Source: Bradyrhizobium genosp. L (lineage in GTDB: Bacteria; Pseudomonadota; Alphaproteobacteria; Rhizobiales; Xanthobacteraceae). From it: a stretch of 64,000 bases of DNA. Below are positions 28,924-35,823 of the stretch, one piece after another (position 1 is the stretch's first letter; each line of letters opens with the position of its first letter). The notes under the pieces are model-generated. The model worked only from the letters and a program-made list of their open reading frames with translations. It was not told the origin of the DNA and did not search any database. Position numbers and translations under genes: made by a program. The stretch covers positions 2,604,001 through 2,668,000 of the forward strand of contig NZ_CP061378.1 in NCBI RefSeq assembly GCF_015624485.1. The letters run 5' to 3'.

Positions 28924-29795
28924 CCCGCCGCTTCCTGGTCAGCCAGCGTCTTCATGTGCGCGAGCGCGTCGTCATTGGTTTCGAAGAACCGAACCGGGGA
29001 AACGGACAGCGGTGAACTCGCATCTAGGATCTTCATTGCTGCGAGCGGGGTGTCGAAGAACTGCTCCAGCTTCTTGCCGGCGTCGCCGGCCAGCGTCACG
29101 ACCCAGCCCGCCCAGCAGTGCGTATTCTCGCAGGAGTGCCAATCGGACATGCGCAGCGCCTTCGGCTGAGAGGCCGCTGCATAAACGGTCTGGTGAATAT
29201 TCTCGATGACGGGAGTGGGGGGAGGCCCCGTCAGGCCCGGCTCTGCATCAGGATCGGCCTGCAGGCCCTTCTTGTTGATGAGCCATGCGATATGCGAGCA
29301 GTCCGAGCAGCCCGAGCAGTCCGAGCAGCGCGAGCAGCCCGAGCAGCCCGAGCAGCCCGAGCAGTCCGAGCAGCGCGAGCAGCCCGAGCAGCCCGAGCAG
29401 TCCGAGCAGCGCGAGCAGCCCGAGCAGCGCGAGCAGTCCGAGCAGCCCGAGCAGCCCGAGCAGCCCGAGCAGCGCGAGCAGCCCGAGCAGTCCGAGCAGT
29501 CCGAGCAGTCCGAGCAGTCCGAGCAGTCCGAGCAGCGCGAGCAGCCCGAGCAGCCCGAGCAGTCCGAGCAGCGCGAGCAGCCCGAGCAGCCCGAGCAGCC
29601 CGAGCAGCCCGAGCAGTCCGAGCAGCGCGAGCAGCCCGAGCAGTCCGAGCAGTCCGAGCAGTCCGAGCAGTCCGAGCAGTTGATGCAATTATCGCAGTCT
29701 TCCAGACTGTCCAGAGCCTTCTGGGCGGCTTCATGGGAGCCGAAATACTCGATCGAGCATTTATTGCCGCGATCGTCCTTGAGCCAAGTAGTCAT
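28920..29795 (-). CDS. Phage protein with 43 tandem Cys-Ser-X triplets
   Basis: 291 residues. The start is the ATG of MTTWLKDDRGNKCS with a GGGAGA ribosome-binding site; the longer upstream frame is non-coding. Residues 1-33 are a small N-terminal segment. From residue 34 a Cys occurs every third position (CDN, CIN, then 43 CSx triplets with x = Asp, Gly, Arg and a final His) up to about 168. A linker with TGPPPTP leads to a conserved-looking C-terminal domain (NIHQTVYAAASQPKALRM, HSCENTHCWAGWVVTLAG, SVSPVRFFETNDDALAHM) that I recall from other rhizobial phage proteins. The repeat could be a left-handed helical solenoid or a metal-binding fibre. No function known. Confidence 0.8.
   Translation of the reverse strand: MTTWLKDDRGNKCSIEYFGSHEAAQKALDSLEDCDNCINCSDCSDCSDCSDCSGCSRCSDCSGCSGCSGCSGCSRCSDCSGCSGCSRCSDCSDCSDCSDCSDCSGCSRCSGCSGCSGCSDCSRCSGCSRCSDCSGCSGCSRCSDCSGCSGCSGCSRCSDCSGCSDCSHIAWLINKKGLQADPDAEPGLTGPPPTPVIENIHQTVYAAASQPKALRMSDWHSCENTHCWAGWVVTLAGDAGKKLEQFFDTPLAAMKILDASSPLSVSPVRFFETNDDALAHMKTLADQEAAG
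29295..29679. repeat. 9-bp tandem repeat array inside a gene
   Basis: About 43 copies of CGAGCAGNC (plus strand) encoding the Cys-Ser-X triplets on the minus strand (TGC TCG then GAC, GGC or CGC). Only the X codon varies, and only at its first two bases. All six frames are open across the array because no unit contains a stop codon. Confidence 0.95.
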
Positions 29796-29818
29796 GAAAT
29801 TCTCCCGGTATAGTGGCG

Positions 29819-30007
29819 TCACCACTTGATGAACTCGAAATGCGCGTTGAAGCAGAGGAACGTAATCGACGCCCCGATGCAGAAGCACGTGATCGTCAAC
29901 CACGGCGTCTGATCGCCCCGGATGTCCTGCATGCTCTCTGCCATCAGCAGGAACCAGGAGCCGATCAGCGTGGCGATGGCGAAGAGGATTCCGAGGATTA
30001 GGCCCAT
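29819..30007 (-). CDS. Small two-helix membrane protein
   Basis: 62 residues with two transmembrane helices: LILGILFAIATLIGSWFLLM and WLTITCFCIGASITFLCF, joined by a short polar loop (DIRGDQTPW). Lies 23 bp upstream of the Cys-repeat gene in the same operon. Function unknown. Confidence 0.65.
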   Translation of the reverse strand: MGLILGILFAIATLIGSWFLLMAESMQDIRGDQTPWLTITCFCIGASITFLCFNAHFEFIKW

Positions 30008-30048
30008 TTTGTCGATTCCAGAGTAGAGTGGGGCTTTCGCCCCACGGC

Positions 30049-30405
30049 TTAATCCATCGATTGGCGCGCAAGTTCAGCGTAGGGATCGTATTCACGAGCA
30101 ATGCGGAATTCATAGGTGCCGGCGTCGAGATTGATCGACTCGTGCGTGTCGTGATCGCGCAGATGATCAAGCGACATCGGCCTGTCGAGAATTGCGTAAA
30201 GAATGCGCATTCCCTCCGGCGGCCTGTCCAACACCATGACGTTGGCATCATTATGCGACAGAACGTGGTGATGCCCCGTCTCGCTGTGGCCAATGATCAG
30301 CCGACCGCGCTCCAGCTTCAGCGGCGTGCAACCGGCTTGCTGGACAACGTCAATACGGCGAATGGTGATTTCTCCCTGCGCCGCAACCTTTGAAAACGTC
30401 TTCAT
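30049..30405 (-). CDS. Phage hypothetical protein (HSETGHHHVL family)
   Basis: 118 residues with a good ribosome-binding site (GGAGCAGGAAAC before ATG). Motifs: IGHSETGHHHVLSHND, LDHLRDHDTHESINLDAGTY and FRIAREYDPYAE. Proteins with these His-rich motifs are frequent in phages of alphaproteobacteria and often sit beside DUF6745-type genes, as here. Function unknown. Confidence 0.7.
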   Translation of the reverse strand: MKTFSKVAAQGEITIRRIDVVQQAGCTPLKLERGRLIIGHSETGHHHVLSHNDANVMVLDRPPEGMRILYAILDRPMSLDHLRDHDTHESINLDAGTYEFRIAREYDPYAELARQSMD

Positions 30406-30420
30406 GTTTCCTGCTCCTGG

Positions 30421-30825
30421 TTAGGCCCGAATCTCGGGCTTGATGAAATCTTGCGGCTCAAGCCCGACGATCCATGCCTGAGCATCGAGCGCTTTCGTGA
30501 TGTGCGGCGGGATGCCGATGGCGAATTCGCGGCCCGTTCCGCATTGGACGCGAAGAAATTTTGCCTTCTCGCGCAGGTCCGGCAGTTTCACCTCAACCAA
30601 ATCGCCGATCTGTGGATCTGGGTCGCTGTCGATCGTCTTGGCTTTGAGAGAAGTGAGGATGCGGCTCCAGCCGAGAATTTCGCACGCGGCCCTCCGCAGT
30701 TCGAGATTGGTTTGCTTCAGTGCGTCTGCTGGCGTCAGACTATTTCTATCTTCAACTTGGTGCGAATGATCTTGGTCATCTTCCCCTCTGTAAAAATTCA
30801 ACGAGAGTTCGGCAAAGCCGACCAC
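30421..30825 (-). CDS. Short DUF6745-like protein, start doubtful
   Basis: 134 residues from a GTG without a ribosome-binding site. The segment NLELRRAACEILGWSRIL and the C-terminal DLREKAKFLRVQCGTGREFA, AQAWIVGLEPQDF resemble the C-terminal part of DUF6745 proteins, which are usually much longer. An ATG at 30779 has an excellent site (AGAGGGGAAG) and reads MTKIIRTKLKIEIV then stops; a -1 shift there would enter the long frame at SLTPADALKQ. The true product may therefore start at 30779 with a frameshift, or the gene is damaged. Confidence 0.55.
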   Translation of the reverse strand: MVGFAELSLNFYRGEDDQDHSHQVEDRNSLTPADALKQTNLELRRAACEILGWSRILTSLKAKTIDSDPDPQIGDLVEVKLPDLREKAKFLRVQCGTGREFAIGIPPHITKALDAQAWIVGLEPQDFIKPEIRA

Positions 30826-31199
30826 TTGCGTAGCGGCCTGGTAGCCGTGTGCTGCGGACTTGACTCCGCGAAGCCCCGTGACCTCAGCTTGTGTTTGCTC
30901 GGTGCCAATCCATATGTCTTCCGCAACACGCGATCCGCTTTCGCCATGCGCGGATTGTCCTCGGTGAACGTCTTTGGATCAGCGCAGCATTTCCGGCCGT
31001 GGACCTTGCAGTTCTCCAGCGTTGGCTCGCCTCCGAGGCCGTCAGCCTGTACGTGCTCGTAGATAATTTCTCCGGCTCGCAACGGCCTGCCGCAGCCCTC
31101 GCAATGAGGAGCGCCCTTGTTTCCGCAACATCGCCGGAAGGCCGCGCGCTTCACCGCAGCGGGAAACTCTTTGCGATCGTGACCGCGGAGGGACGTCAT
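30798..31199 (-). CDS. HNH endonuclease
   Basis: 133 residues. Zinc/HNH features: CCGNKGAPHCEGCGRPL, YEHVQADGLGGEPTLENCKV, HGRKCCADPKTFTEDN and RMAKADRVLRKTYG, a pattern common in phage HNH nucleases. Start ATG overlaps the ninB stop (ATGA); overlaps the next gene by 28 bp. It lies with recombination genes rather than near the terminase, so a role in recombination or restriction evasion is more likely than packaging. Confidence 0.82.
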   Translation of the reverse strand: MTSLRGHDRKEFPAAVKRAAFRRCCGNKGAPHCEGCGRPLRAGEIIYEHVQADGLGGEPTLENCKVHGRKCCADPKTFTEDNPRMAKADRVLRKTYGLAPSKHKLRSRGFAESSPQHTATRPLRKWSALPNSR

Positions 31200-31681
31200 G
31201 CAACCTCCCGGGAAATGTTGCCCGCAGCGACGGGGACGGAGGTGGGGATCACCGCTGCGGGCTCCGCTGCAATCGAAGGGGATGTCTCTTGCAGCGAATC
31301 TGTGAACTCTCGGAATTGGACGCTCCTCTCCGCTCCAAATGCGATGATCAGCTCCAGCAATTCGCTGATCTCCTGCTTCGACATTTGCGAGGTGCGCATG
31401 CCGAGCGGAACGAACGTGCCGGCGTCGATGCCCGGAACAACTCGCGTCCGGCGCAACGAGGCCGTCAGAACGTCCTTCCAATCCTCGCTGGAAAGCTTCT
31501 GGCCGTACCAGTCGACTTGCCTGCTGACTTGGCCGAGCAGGGACCACATCAGGGCGTTCTGATCCAACGAGCGGCGAGGAGCGCGAAATTCCACAGTCGT
31601 CCCAGCCGGAACGCCAGCCGCCCAGCGAGCGATCTTCTCGCGGTCTGCCTTGCCTCTGATCTGGACGACTTCTCGGGTCAT
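31196..31681 (-). CDS. ninB: NinB-like recombination protein
   Basis: 161 residues. Family features of lambda NinB (Orf) type proteins: VEFRAPRRSLDQNALMWSLL, then DWYGQKLSSEDWKDVLTASL, FVPLGMRTSQMSKQEISELL and a final conserved helix. The last 30 residues are a disordered tail. NinB-type proteins assist single-strand annealing recombination, consistent with the Rad52-like gene directly upstream. Confidence 0.82.
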   Translation of the reverse strand: MTREVVQIRGKADREKIARWAAGVPAGTTVEFRAPRRSLDQNALMWSLLGQVSRQVDWYGQKLSSEDWKDVLTASLRRTRVVPGIDAGTFVPLGMRTSQMSKQEISELLELIIAFGAERSVQFREFTDSLQETSPSIAAEPAAVIPTSVPVAAGNISREVA

Positions 31682-31683
31682 GG

Positions 31684-32376
31684 TTACGCTGCCTTCTTGC
31701 TCAGGGCGGCGCGTCTCTCAATGACCGCAGCCTTGAGTCCGTCCACCTGCGATTGATCGAGCTGGTGATTGCGCCTCGCCACCTTCTGATCCTCTGACTG
31801 CCACCAGGCAGCCAAGGCGTCCGCATCGGTGTACTTCGCGATGGTTTCCCGACAATCCACCATGAACGCGTTCTTCGTCATCAGGTCGACAACCGGCGGC
31901 TTCTCAGCGACTGGTGGCTTCTCGGTTTCGCTGAATTCGTCCTTGAGGGCATTGACGTACTTATCGTCATCGAACATGCCCATGTGAACGTCGGCGCCGA
32001 CGCCGATCATCTTGAGCGCGTTCGTAACCGCGTCCGTGAAGGCCTTCTTGAAGGCCTCGTCATCGCCGCGTAGGCCGCTGGATTGCTTGATGACAGCTTT
32101 GTCGCCACCGACTCCAAAGACGATAGCGTCCTTGACGCCGTGCCAGATCGATACCGTGCAATAGACGAGCTGTTCGCCCTCATGGCCGGGGACGACCTGG
32201 AAAGTCGGCTCGTTGATTCCCCAGCCAGTGCCGCACGGGCCGAACTCCTCCGTCATCTTGCGATAGGAGTAGATCGGCTTGATAGACGTGCCCTTGAAGC
32301 CGCCAGAACGATTGAACGGCTTCGTATGCTTCGGATCGGTACGTCCTAACCTATCCCACAGATCGGTCTTGCTCAT
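31684..32376 (-). CDS. Single-strand annealing protein (Rad52-like superfamily)
   Basis: 230 residues. The first 150 are the annealing domain: WDRLGRTDPKHTKPF, RKMTEEFGPCGTGWG, then DEAFKKAFTDAVTNALK with IGVGADVHMGMFDDDKYV, the Rad22/Rad52-type signature used by phage annealases. The C-terminal 70 residues are charged and helical. Forms a recombination set with NinB, HNH and perhaps RusA of the right operon. Confidence 0.8.
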   Translation of the reverse strand: MSKTDLWDRLGRTDPKHTKPFNRSGGFKGTSIKPIYSYRKMTEEFGPCGTGWGINEPTFQVVPGHEGEQLVYCTVSIWHGVKDAIVFGVGGDKAVIKQSSGLRGDDEAFKKAFTDAVTNALKMIGVGADVHMGMFDDDKYVNALKDEFSETEKPPVAEKPPVVDLMTKNAFMVDCRETIAKYTDADALAAWWQSEDQKVARRNHQLDQSQVDGLKAAVIERRAALSKKAA

Positions 32377-32603
32377 ATTCCCATGTCCTTCTGCCCCTCA
32401 CGCCGTCTGACGAAGAGGGGGCAAAATCCGCCGTTGATCCCCACGCAACGCATGTACGGCTCCTTGTCGATCCAGGCTGTCGGGGCGACTGGTGAAAGCC
32501 CTTCGAGCCTGGGAAACTTCACGCATATCCAGCGAGACGGACTCTGTTTGCGGGTTTCCGCATGAACATTGTCGCACTGCTCGCATGGCGTCGCCGGCAT
32601 CAC
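32373..32603 (-). CDS. Small Cys-containing phage protein
   Basis: 76 residues with ATGA overlaps on both sides. Cysteines in MPATPCEQCDNVHAE and YMRCVGINGGFCPLF suggest a small zinc-binding unit. Function unknown. Confidence 0.6.
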   Translation of the reverse strand: MMPATPCEQCDNVHAETRKQSPSRWICVKFPRLEGLSPVAPTAWIDKEPYMRCVGINGGFCPLFVRRREGQKDMGI

Positions 32604-32833
32604 TGCGCCTCGGTCTCGACCGGCTTCGCCGCAACTTCGGATTTCGCTGCCCGGATGGTCTCAAGCAGCAACACCGCTTCCTGCTCGGCCGCCTCCAGCT
32701 CGAATTCCGCCATCGTGAAGAACGCCGGCCGCGCTGGCATGCGCTGTACTTCGCGTGCTGCGCGGTAGGCATATTCCTGAGCTGCCTGCAGATGCGGCTT
32801 GATTGTGCGATCGTAGAGACTGATATCGTTCAT
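32600..32833 (-). CDS. Small helical phage protein
   Basis: 77 residues from the ATG of MNDISLYDRTIKPHLQ, coupled by ATGA to both neighbours. Mostly helical with an acidic centre (FTMAEFELEAAEQEAVLLL). The upstream in-frame extension is not protein-like. Function unknown. Confidence 0.55.
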   Translation of the reverse strand: MNDISLYDRTIKPHLQAAQEYAYRAAREVQRMPARPAFFTMAEFELEAAEQEAVLLLETIRAAKSEVAAKPVETEAQ

Positions 32834-33102
32834 GGACTTCGCGGCCTCCGGTTCATCTGATCGACGCAACCCTTGATCAACGATGTCGAGAGGCCGTCGA
32901 GCTGGCGGGCGTACTTCTGCACGAAGCTGGCCGTCAGGTTGATTTCGGAATGCCGGCCGTCGCTGAATGCTTCGATCAACTGGCTGAGCGCTTCCTGCAT
33001 ATTGCAGCCAGCAATCAGAATCTGATCGCGGGACCATTCGAAGGTGGTCTTGACCTGAGCCGGCGAGGGCGATCCGTCTGTCTTCTGTGCTGCCTGGGTC
33101 AT
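32830..33102 (-). CDS. Small phage protein of unknown function
   Basis: 90 residues from MTQAAQKTDGS. The segment FEWSRDQILIAGCNMQEALS is followed by amphipathic helices. Start overlaps the next upstream gene by ATGA. Nothing recognised. Confidence 0.55.
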   Translation of the reverse strand: MTQAAQKTDGSPSPAQVKTTFEWSRDQILIAGCNMQEALSQLIEAFSDGRHSEINLTASFVQKYARQLDGLSTSLIKGCVDQMNRRPRSP

Positions 33103-33272
33103 GTTGCCTTGCCCTCGTGATGTGCCAGCCAGATCACGGCGCCGAGAATGAGTGGGTTGATGACGAAGTGCGCGGCGAAGCTGGCCAGCGTCGGCTGCGC
33201 CATGAAGGCTGCGGTTCCCCATGATGCCAGCGCGGCATAGGTCGACCACTTCTTGTGAAGCATGTTCGTCAT
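33099..33272 (-). CDS. Small membrane protein (57 residues)
   Basis: Two hydrophobic stretches (TYAALASWGTAAFMAQP and FVINPLILGAVIWLAHH). ATGA overlap with the TerC-like gene upstream. Function unknown; part of a cluster of membrane genes. Confidence 0.55.
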   Translation of the reverse strand: MTNMLHKKWSTYAALASWGTAAFMAQPTLASFAAHFVINPLILGAVIWLAHHEGKAT

Positions 33273-33961
33273 GACGCCCTCGCGAATTTGCTCGACCCGG
33301 CGCGCCAGATGGCCGCCGCCGAGAGCACGATGCAGGAACCGAAGAATGCCCAGATGGGTGAAGCTGGGATTAGTGCCGCCAGAGCGTGATCGTCGGCAAT
33401 CACTTCGCCAGCAATCCAGCCGAGCAGGGCGGCGCCCGCCCAGACCAGAAGCGGGAGACGATCCAGCATGGCGACGATCAGCGAAGCGCCGGCAACGATG
33501 AGGGGAATGCTCAGTGCCAGACCAAAACTCAGAAGGAGGATACTTCCCCCTGACGCAGCAGCAATCGCGATGATATTGTCGATGCTCATGGTAGCATCTG
33601 CCATCATGACGATGCCGACCGCTGCCCAAAGGCTAGAGGCTTGCTTGTGGCTCTCGTCGTCCTCGCCTGCTGGCGCGAGTAACTTCGTGGCGATCACCAG
33701 GAGTGCAAGGCCGCCGACAAGTTTGAGGTATGAGACGCTCATCAGGAACGAAGCGGCTCCAGTCAGGGCGATGCGCATGACGACGGCCGCGCCGGCGCCC
33801 AGGATCATTCCGAACATCCGCTGCCGCGGAGAAAGGCCGCGACACACCATCGCAATCACGAGCGCATTGTCGCCCGACAGCAGAATGTCGATCCAGACAA
33901 TCTTGCCGAGCGCCAACCAGAAGGTTGGCTGAGCGATCTCGGCTTGGAATTGCGTAAGCAT
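33269..33961 (-). CDS. TerC/YjbE family integral membrane protein
   Basis: 230 residues, about seven transmembrane helices, with the TerC motifs IVWIDILLSGDNALVIAM and VGIVMMADATMSIDNIIA (the two acidic intramembrane repeats). TerC-type proteins are linked to manganese or metal handling and tellurite resistance. A TerB-like gene lies 22 bp upstream in the same operon. Finding the pair among prophage early genes suggests a lysogenic-conversion or membrane-stress function. Confidence 0.85.
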   Translation of the reverse strand: MLTQFQAEIAQPTFWLALGKIVWIDILLSGDNALVIAMVCRGLSPRQRMFGMILGAGAAVVMRIALTGAASFLMSVSYLKLVGGLALLVIATKLLAPAGEDDESHKQASSLWAAVGIVMMADATMSIDNIIAIAAASGGSILLLSFGLALSIPLIVAGASLIVAMLDRLPLLVWAGAALLGWIAGEVIADDHALAALIPASPIWAFFGSCIVLSAAAIWRAGSSKFARAS

Positions 33962-33983
33962 GTCGCGGCTCTCCGGGGCTGGC

Positions 33984-34445
33984 TCAGAACTCGAACTTGG
34001 TTGGGTCGACGTGCAGGCGGTTGGCGAGCTTGTTGAGCACCTTCTGCTCGTCTTCCCCGACTTCATGCCGGCTGTTGGCCGACGCGCAGTCCAGCGCGAC
34101 CAGATAGACGTCTTCCGCCATCTGGGCGCCGTTCGGCAGGGAGAGGATGGCATCGAGCTGGCGGGCCAACTCTTGCTTGCCGCTGGCGGTTTGGGCATGG
34201 GAGAGCGCCGACGACAGGGCGGACTCGATGGCCTGGCGGGGATACAGCGATGCGAGCTGCGTATGCCCGGTCAGGACGTCCATGGCCTTCTTCTTCTCGC
34301 TCTCCTCGGCGTTGCCATCGGCGTAGATGACAAGCGCACACGACGCCGTTACGCCGCCGAGGAAGTCGTTTGTCTTGCCGTATTCCTTGTTGAGTTCCTT
34401 CGCCCCGCTCGCGAAAGCACTCTTCAGTGCTGACATAAAGCCCAT
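33984..34445 (-). CDS. TerB-like tellurite resistance protein
   Basis: 153 residues from the ATG of MGFMSALKSAFASGAKE. The helical TerB core is visible: CALVIYADGNAEESEKKKAM with the acidic metal site, ALDCASANSRHEVGEDEQKVL with a second acidic cluster, and an N-terminal amphipathic helix. TerB and TerC form a membrane complex in other bacteria. Here they neighbour several single-helix microproteins. Confidence 0.82.
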   Translation of the reverse strand: MGFMSALKSAFASGAKELNKEYGKTNDFLGGVTASCALVIYADGNAEESEKKKAMDVLTGHTQLASLYPRQAIESALSSALSHAQTASGKQELARQLDAILSLPNGAQMAEDVYLVALDCASANSRHEVGEDEQKVLNKLANRLHVDPTKFEF

Positions 34446-34513
34446 AGTAACTCCGTTGGGTTTCGACGCTTGGTATTCACCGCCCGGATTGCGCCTCTGA
34501 TCCGAACCGTCTT

Positions 34514-34597
34514 TCAAATTCTCTGAAGGATGTAATAGACCGCGCCGGACACACAGACGGCGATCATTGCGACAAGAAGTGCGACCTCTACGCTCAT
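34514..34597 (-). CDS. Predicted 27-residue membrane microprotein
   Basis: MSVEVALLVAMIAVCVSGAV then YYILQRI; almost entirely one transmembrane helix. Its ATG overlaps the stop of the 43-residue gene upstream (ATGA), the same coupling used throughout this operon, which is the main reason to believe it. Confidence 0.5.
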   Translation of the reverse strand: MSVEVALLVAMIAVCVSGAVYYILQRI

Positions 34598-34725
34598 TGA
34601 AAATCCGCGATCAAAAACAGAAAGTCGACAACACCCGGCGCCATCGCCCTAGCAATCGTCGAGACGAGAGCGACAGCCATGATGATGGCGAGATCGGAGC
34701 CTACCGATGCAGCGAACTTGGTCAT
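34594..34725 (-). CDS. Predicted 43-residue membrane microprotein
   Basis: Starts MTKFAASVGS and contains one long hydrophobic stretch (LAIIMAVALVSTIARAM, then VVDFLFLIADFQ). ATGA overlaps at both ends. Function unknown. Confidence 0.55.
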   Translation of the reverse strand: MTKFAASVGSDLAIIMAVALVSTIARAMAPGVVDFLFLIADFQ

Positions 34726-34976
34726 TGCCCCGCCTCCCGCGTCACGGCTTCGATGGTCTGCCGGTATTCGATGTCGTGATCGCCGATCTGGATGACGTTG
34801 CTGCTCGTCCGCTCCGCGACCGATGGAAGCGAGAACGCCTTGCACGCGCGGTAGATCATGAGGCGGGTTTCGCTCTCGTCCCGCTCGGACAGGACGCCGG
34901 AGCTGCAGATGCGCTCCAAGGTCGTGATCATCGCGGAGGCGGCGAGAATCTGCTGAAGGTTGTCGGCGCCCATCAC
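34722..34976 (-). CDS. Small helical phage protein
   Basis: 84 residues from a GTG that overlaps the upstream stop (GTGA), or one less from the adjacent ATG. Soluble and helical (LQQILAASAMITTLERICS). Nothing recognised. Confidence 0.6.
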   Translation of the reverse strand: MMGADNLQQILAASAMITTLERICSSGVLSERDESETRLMIYRACKAFSLPSVAERTSSNVIQIGDHDIEYRQTIEAVTREAGQ

Positions 34977-35272
34977 ACCCGTTCCTGATTCTTGCGGAGA
35001 TCGCGGGCATGATCGAAGCGAGCTGCTTGAAGATCAGCCGGGACAAGGCTGTCCAGATACATCGACGCCGCCGCAATGAACTCGTCAGTGACGTCCTTGT
35101 CCGATCCGACTTCGATGATGCTGGAGAGGGAGACGCGCTCGCCGGAGCGGATGTTGCCCCATTCGCCGCGAGCCAAATCGCGGATGGTCCCCTCGCGACT
35201 CATGTCCTTCAGGTCGCGCTCGGCGACGTAGGGCTCGTTGTGACCGCAGATGACCAAATATATCGCCGCCAT
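34973..35272 (-). CDS. First gene of the left operon, hypothetical
   Basis: 99 residues starting MAAIYLVICGHNEPYVAERD, with ribosome-binding site GAGGAA eight bases upstream. A mixed alpha/beta composition; unknown function. As first gene after the operator-controlled promoter it should be expressed early after induction. Confidence 0.65.
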   Translation of the reverse strand: MAAIYLVICGHNEPYVAERDLKDMSREGTIRDLARGEWGNIRSGERVSLSSIIEVGSDKDVTDEFIAAASMYLDSLVPADLQAARFDHARDLRKNQERV

Positions 35273-35288
35273 TTGTCCGGTTCCTCAA

Positions 35289-35305
35289 TGTACGTTAAAT
35301 GTACA
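35289..35305. promoter_or_regulatory. Left repressor operator, copy 1, over the left promoter
   Basis: TGTACGTTAAATGTACA; differs at three of 17 positions from the near-perfect dyad at 36712-36728, with identical half-site spacing. On the minus strand it covers the -10 region of a plausible promoter TTGCAC-N17-TACATT, so a bound repressor would silence the left operon. Confidence 0.75.
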
Positions 35306-35332
35306 ATATCGGATAATCGGGTGCAAGCGAAA

Positions 35333-35349
35333 TGTGCGTATAACGTACA
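35333..35349. promoter_or_regulatory. Left repressor operator, copy 2
   Basis: TGTGCGTATAACGTACA, three mismatches from the 36712 operator. It lies 44 bp from the neighbouring operator (start to start), allowing cooperative repressor contact upstream of the same promoter. Confidence 0.65.
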
Positions 35350-35493
35350 AAAATATGGGAAGGCAGTGTTTCTACGGGGAATCACCCCTTGCGAACGTAA
35401 CGTGAACGCGCCAGATGAGAAAATGCCCGGCTCGATCTCGACAATCGGCCGGGCCGGTCTGGGCGGCTTGATGAACAAACCCAGACCCTGTCG

Positions 35494-35751
35494 TCAGGGA
35501 TGTAGCGCTAAGGAGCGCTTCCTGCAACAGGGGTTATTGTTCGGCCCGGTACAAAAATGCCGACTGAGCTGCCCCATCCAGTGTTCGCATGGTCCGGCAG
35601 GTACCCGGAGACGACGCGCGGGGCTCTTCACCTCAATGAGGGCTTCCGGCCCGGGCAAATCCGGTTCGACGGTATGCCCACATCTGGGACATGAACGGCA
35701 CCTCTGCATGGGCTCATGCAGGCCGGGCGGTTGGCCTCCGATATCGGGCAT
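35494..35751 (-). CDS. Doubtful Cys-containing small protein
   Basis: 85 residues, with a possible zinc-ribbon half (QRCRSCPRCGHTVEPD) and a second Cys group (HFCTGPNNNPCCRKR). No good ribosome-binding site. It is the only candidate gene in the 550-bp stretch 35.27-35.82 kb, which otherwise contains the left promoter and operators and a run of small hairpins at about 35486-35531. It could be the third gene of the repressor transcript. Confidence 0.35.
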   Translation of the reverse strand: MPDIGGQPPGLHEPMQRCRSCPRCGHTVEPDLPGPEALIEVKSPARRLRVPAGPCEHWMGQLSRHFCTGPNNNPCCRKRSLALHP

Positions 35752-35823
35752 CCCAGGTGTACGCGCTAGCTCGAACTCCCCATCGCTTGGCTCTTGCCGG
35801 GAATAGCGGAAGGAGAACTGTGC

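Noticed and set aside
29295..29679. CRISPR array or diversity-generating element
   Set aside because: Units are 9 bp with no spacers, and no reverse transcriptase or template repeat was seen; it is a coding microsatellite.
29206..29829. Plus-strand frame across the repeat (Ser-Glu-Gln-Pro repeats)
   Set aside because: All six frames are open over a 9-bp repeat. Only the minus frame has a ribosome-binding site, a natural N-terminus and a conserved-looking C-terminal domain.
35009..35806. 265-codon plus-strand frame
   Set aside because: It is antisense to the first left-operon gene and crosses the promoter and operators; composition is not protein-like.
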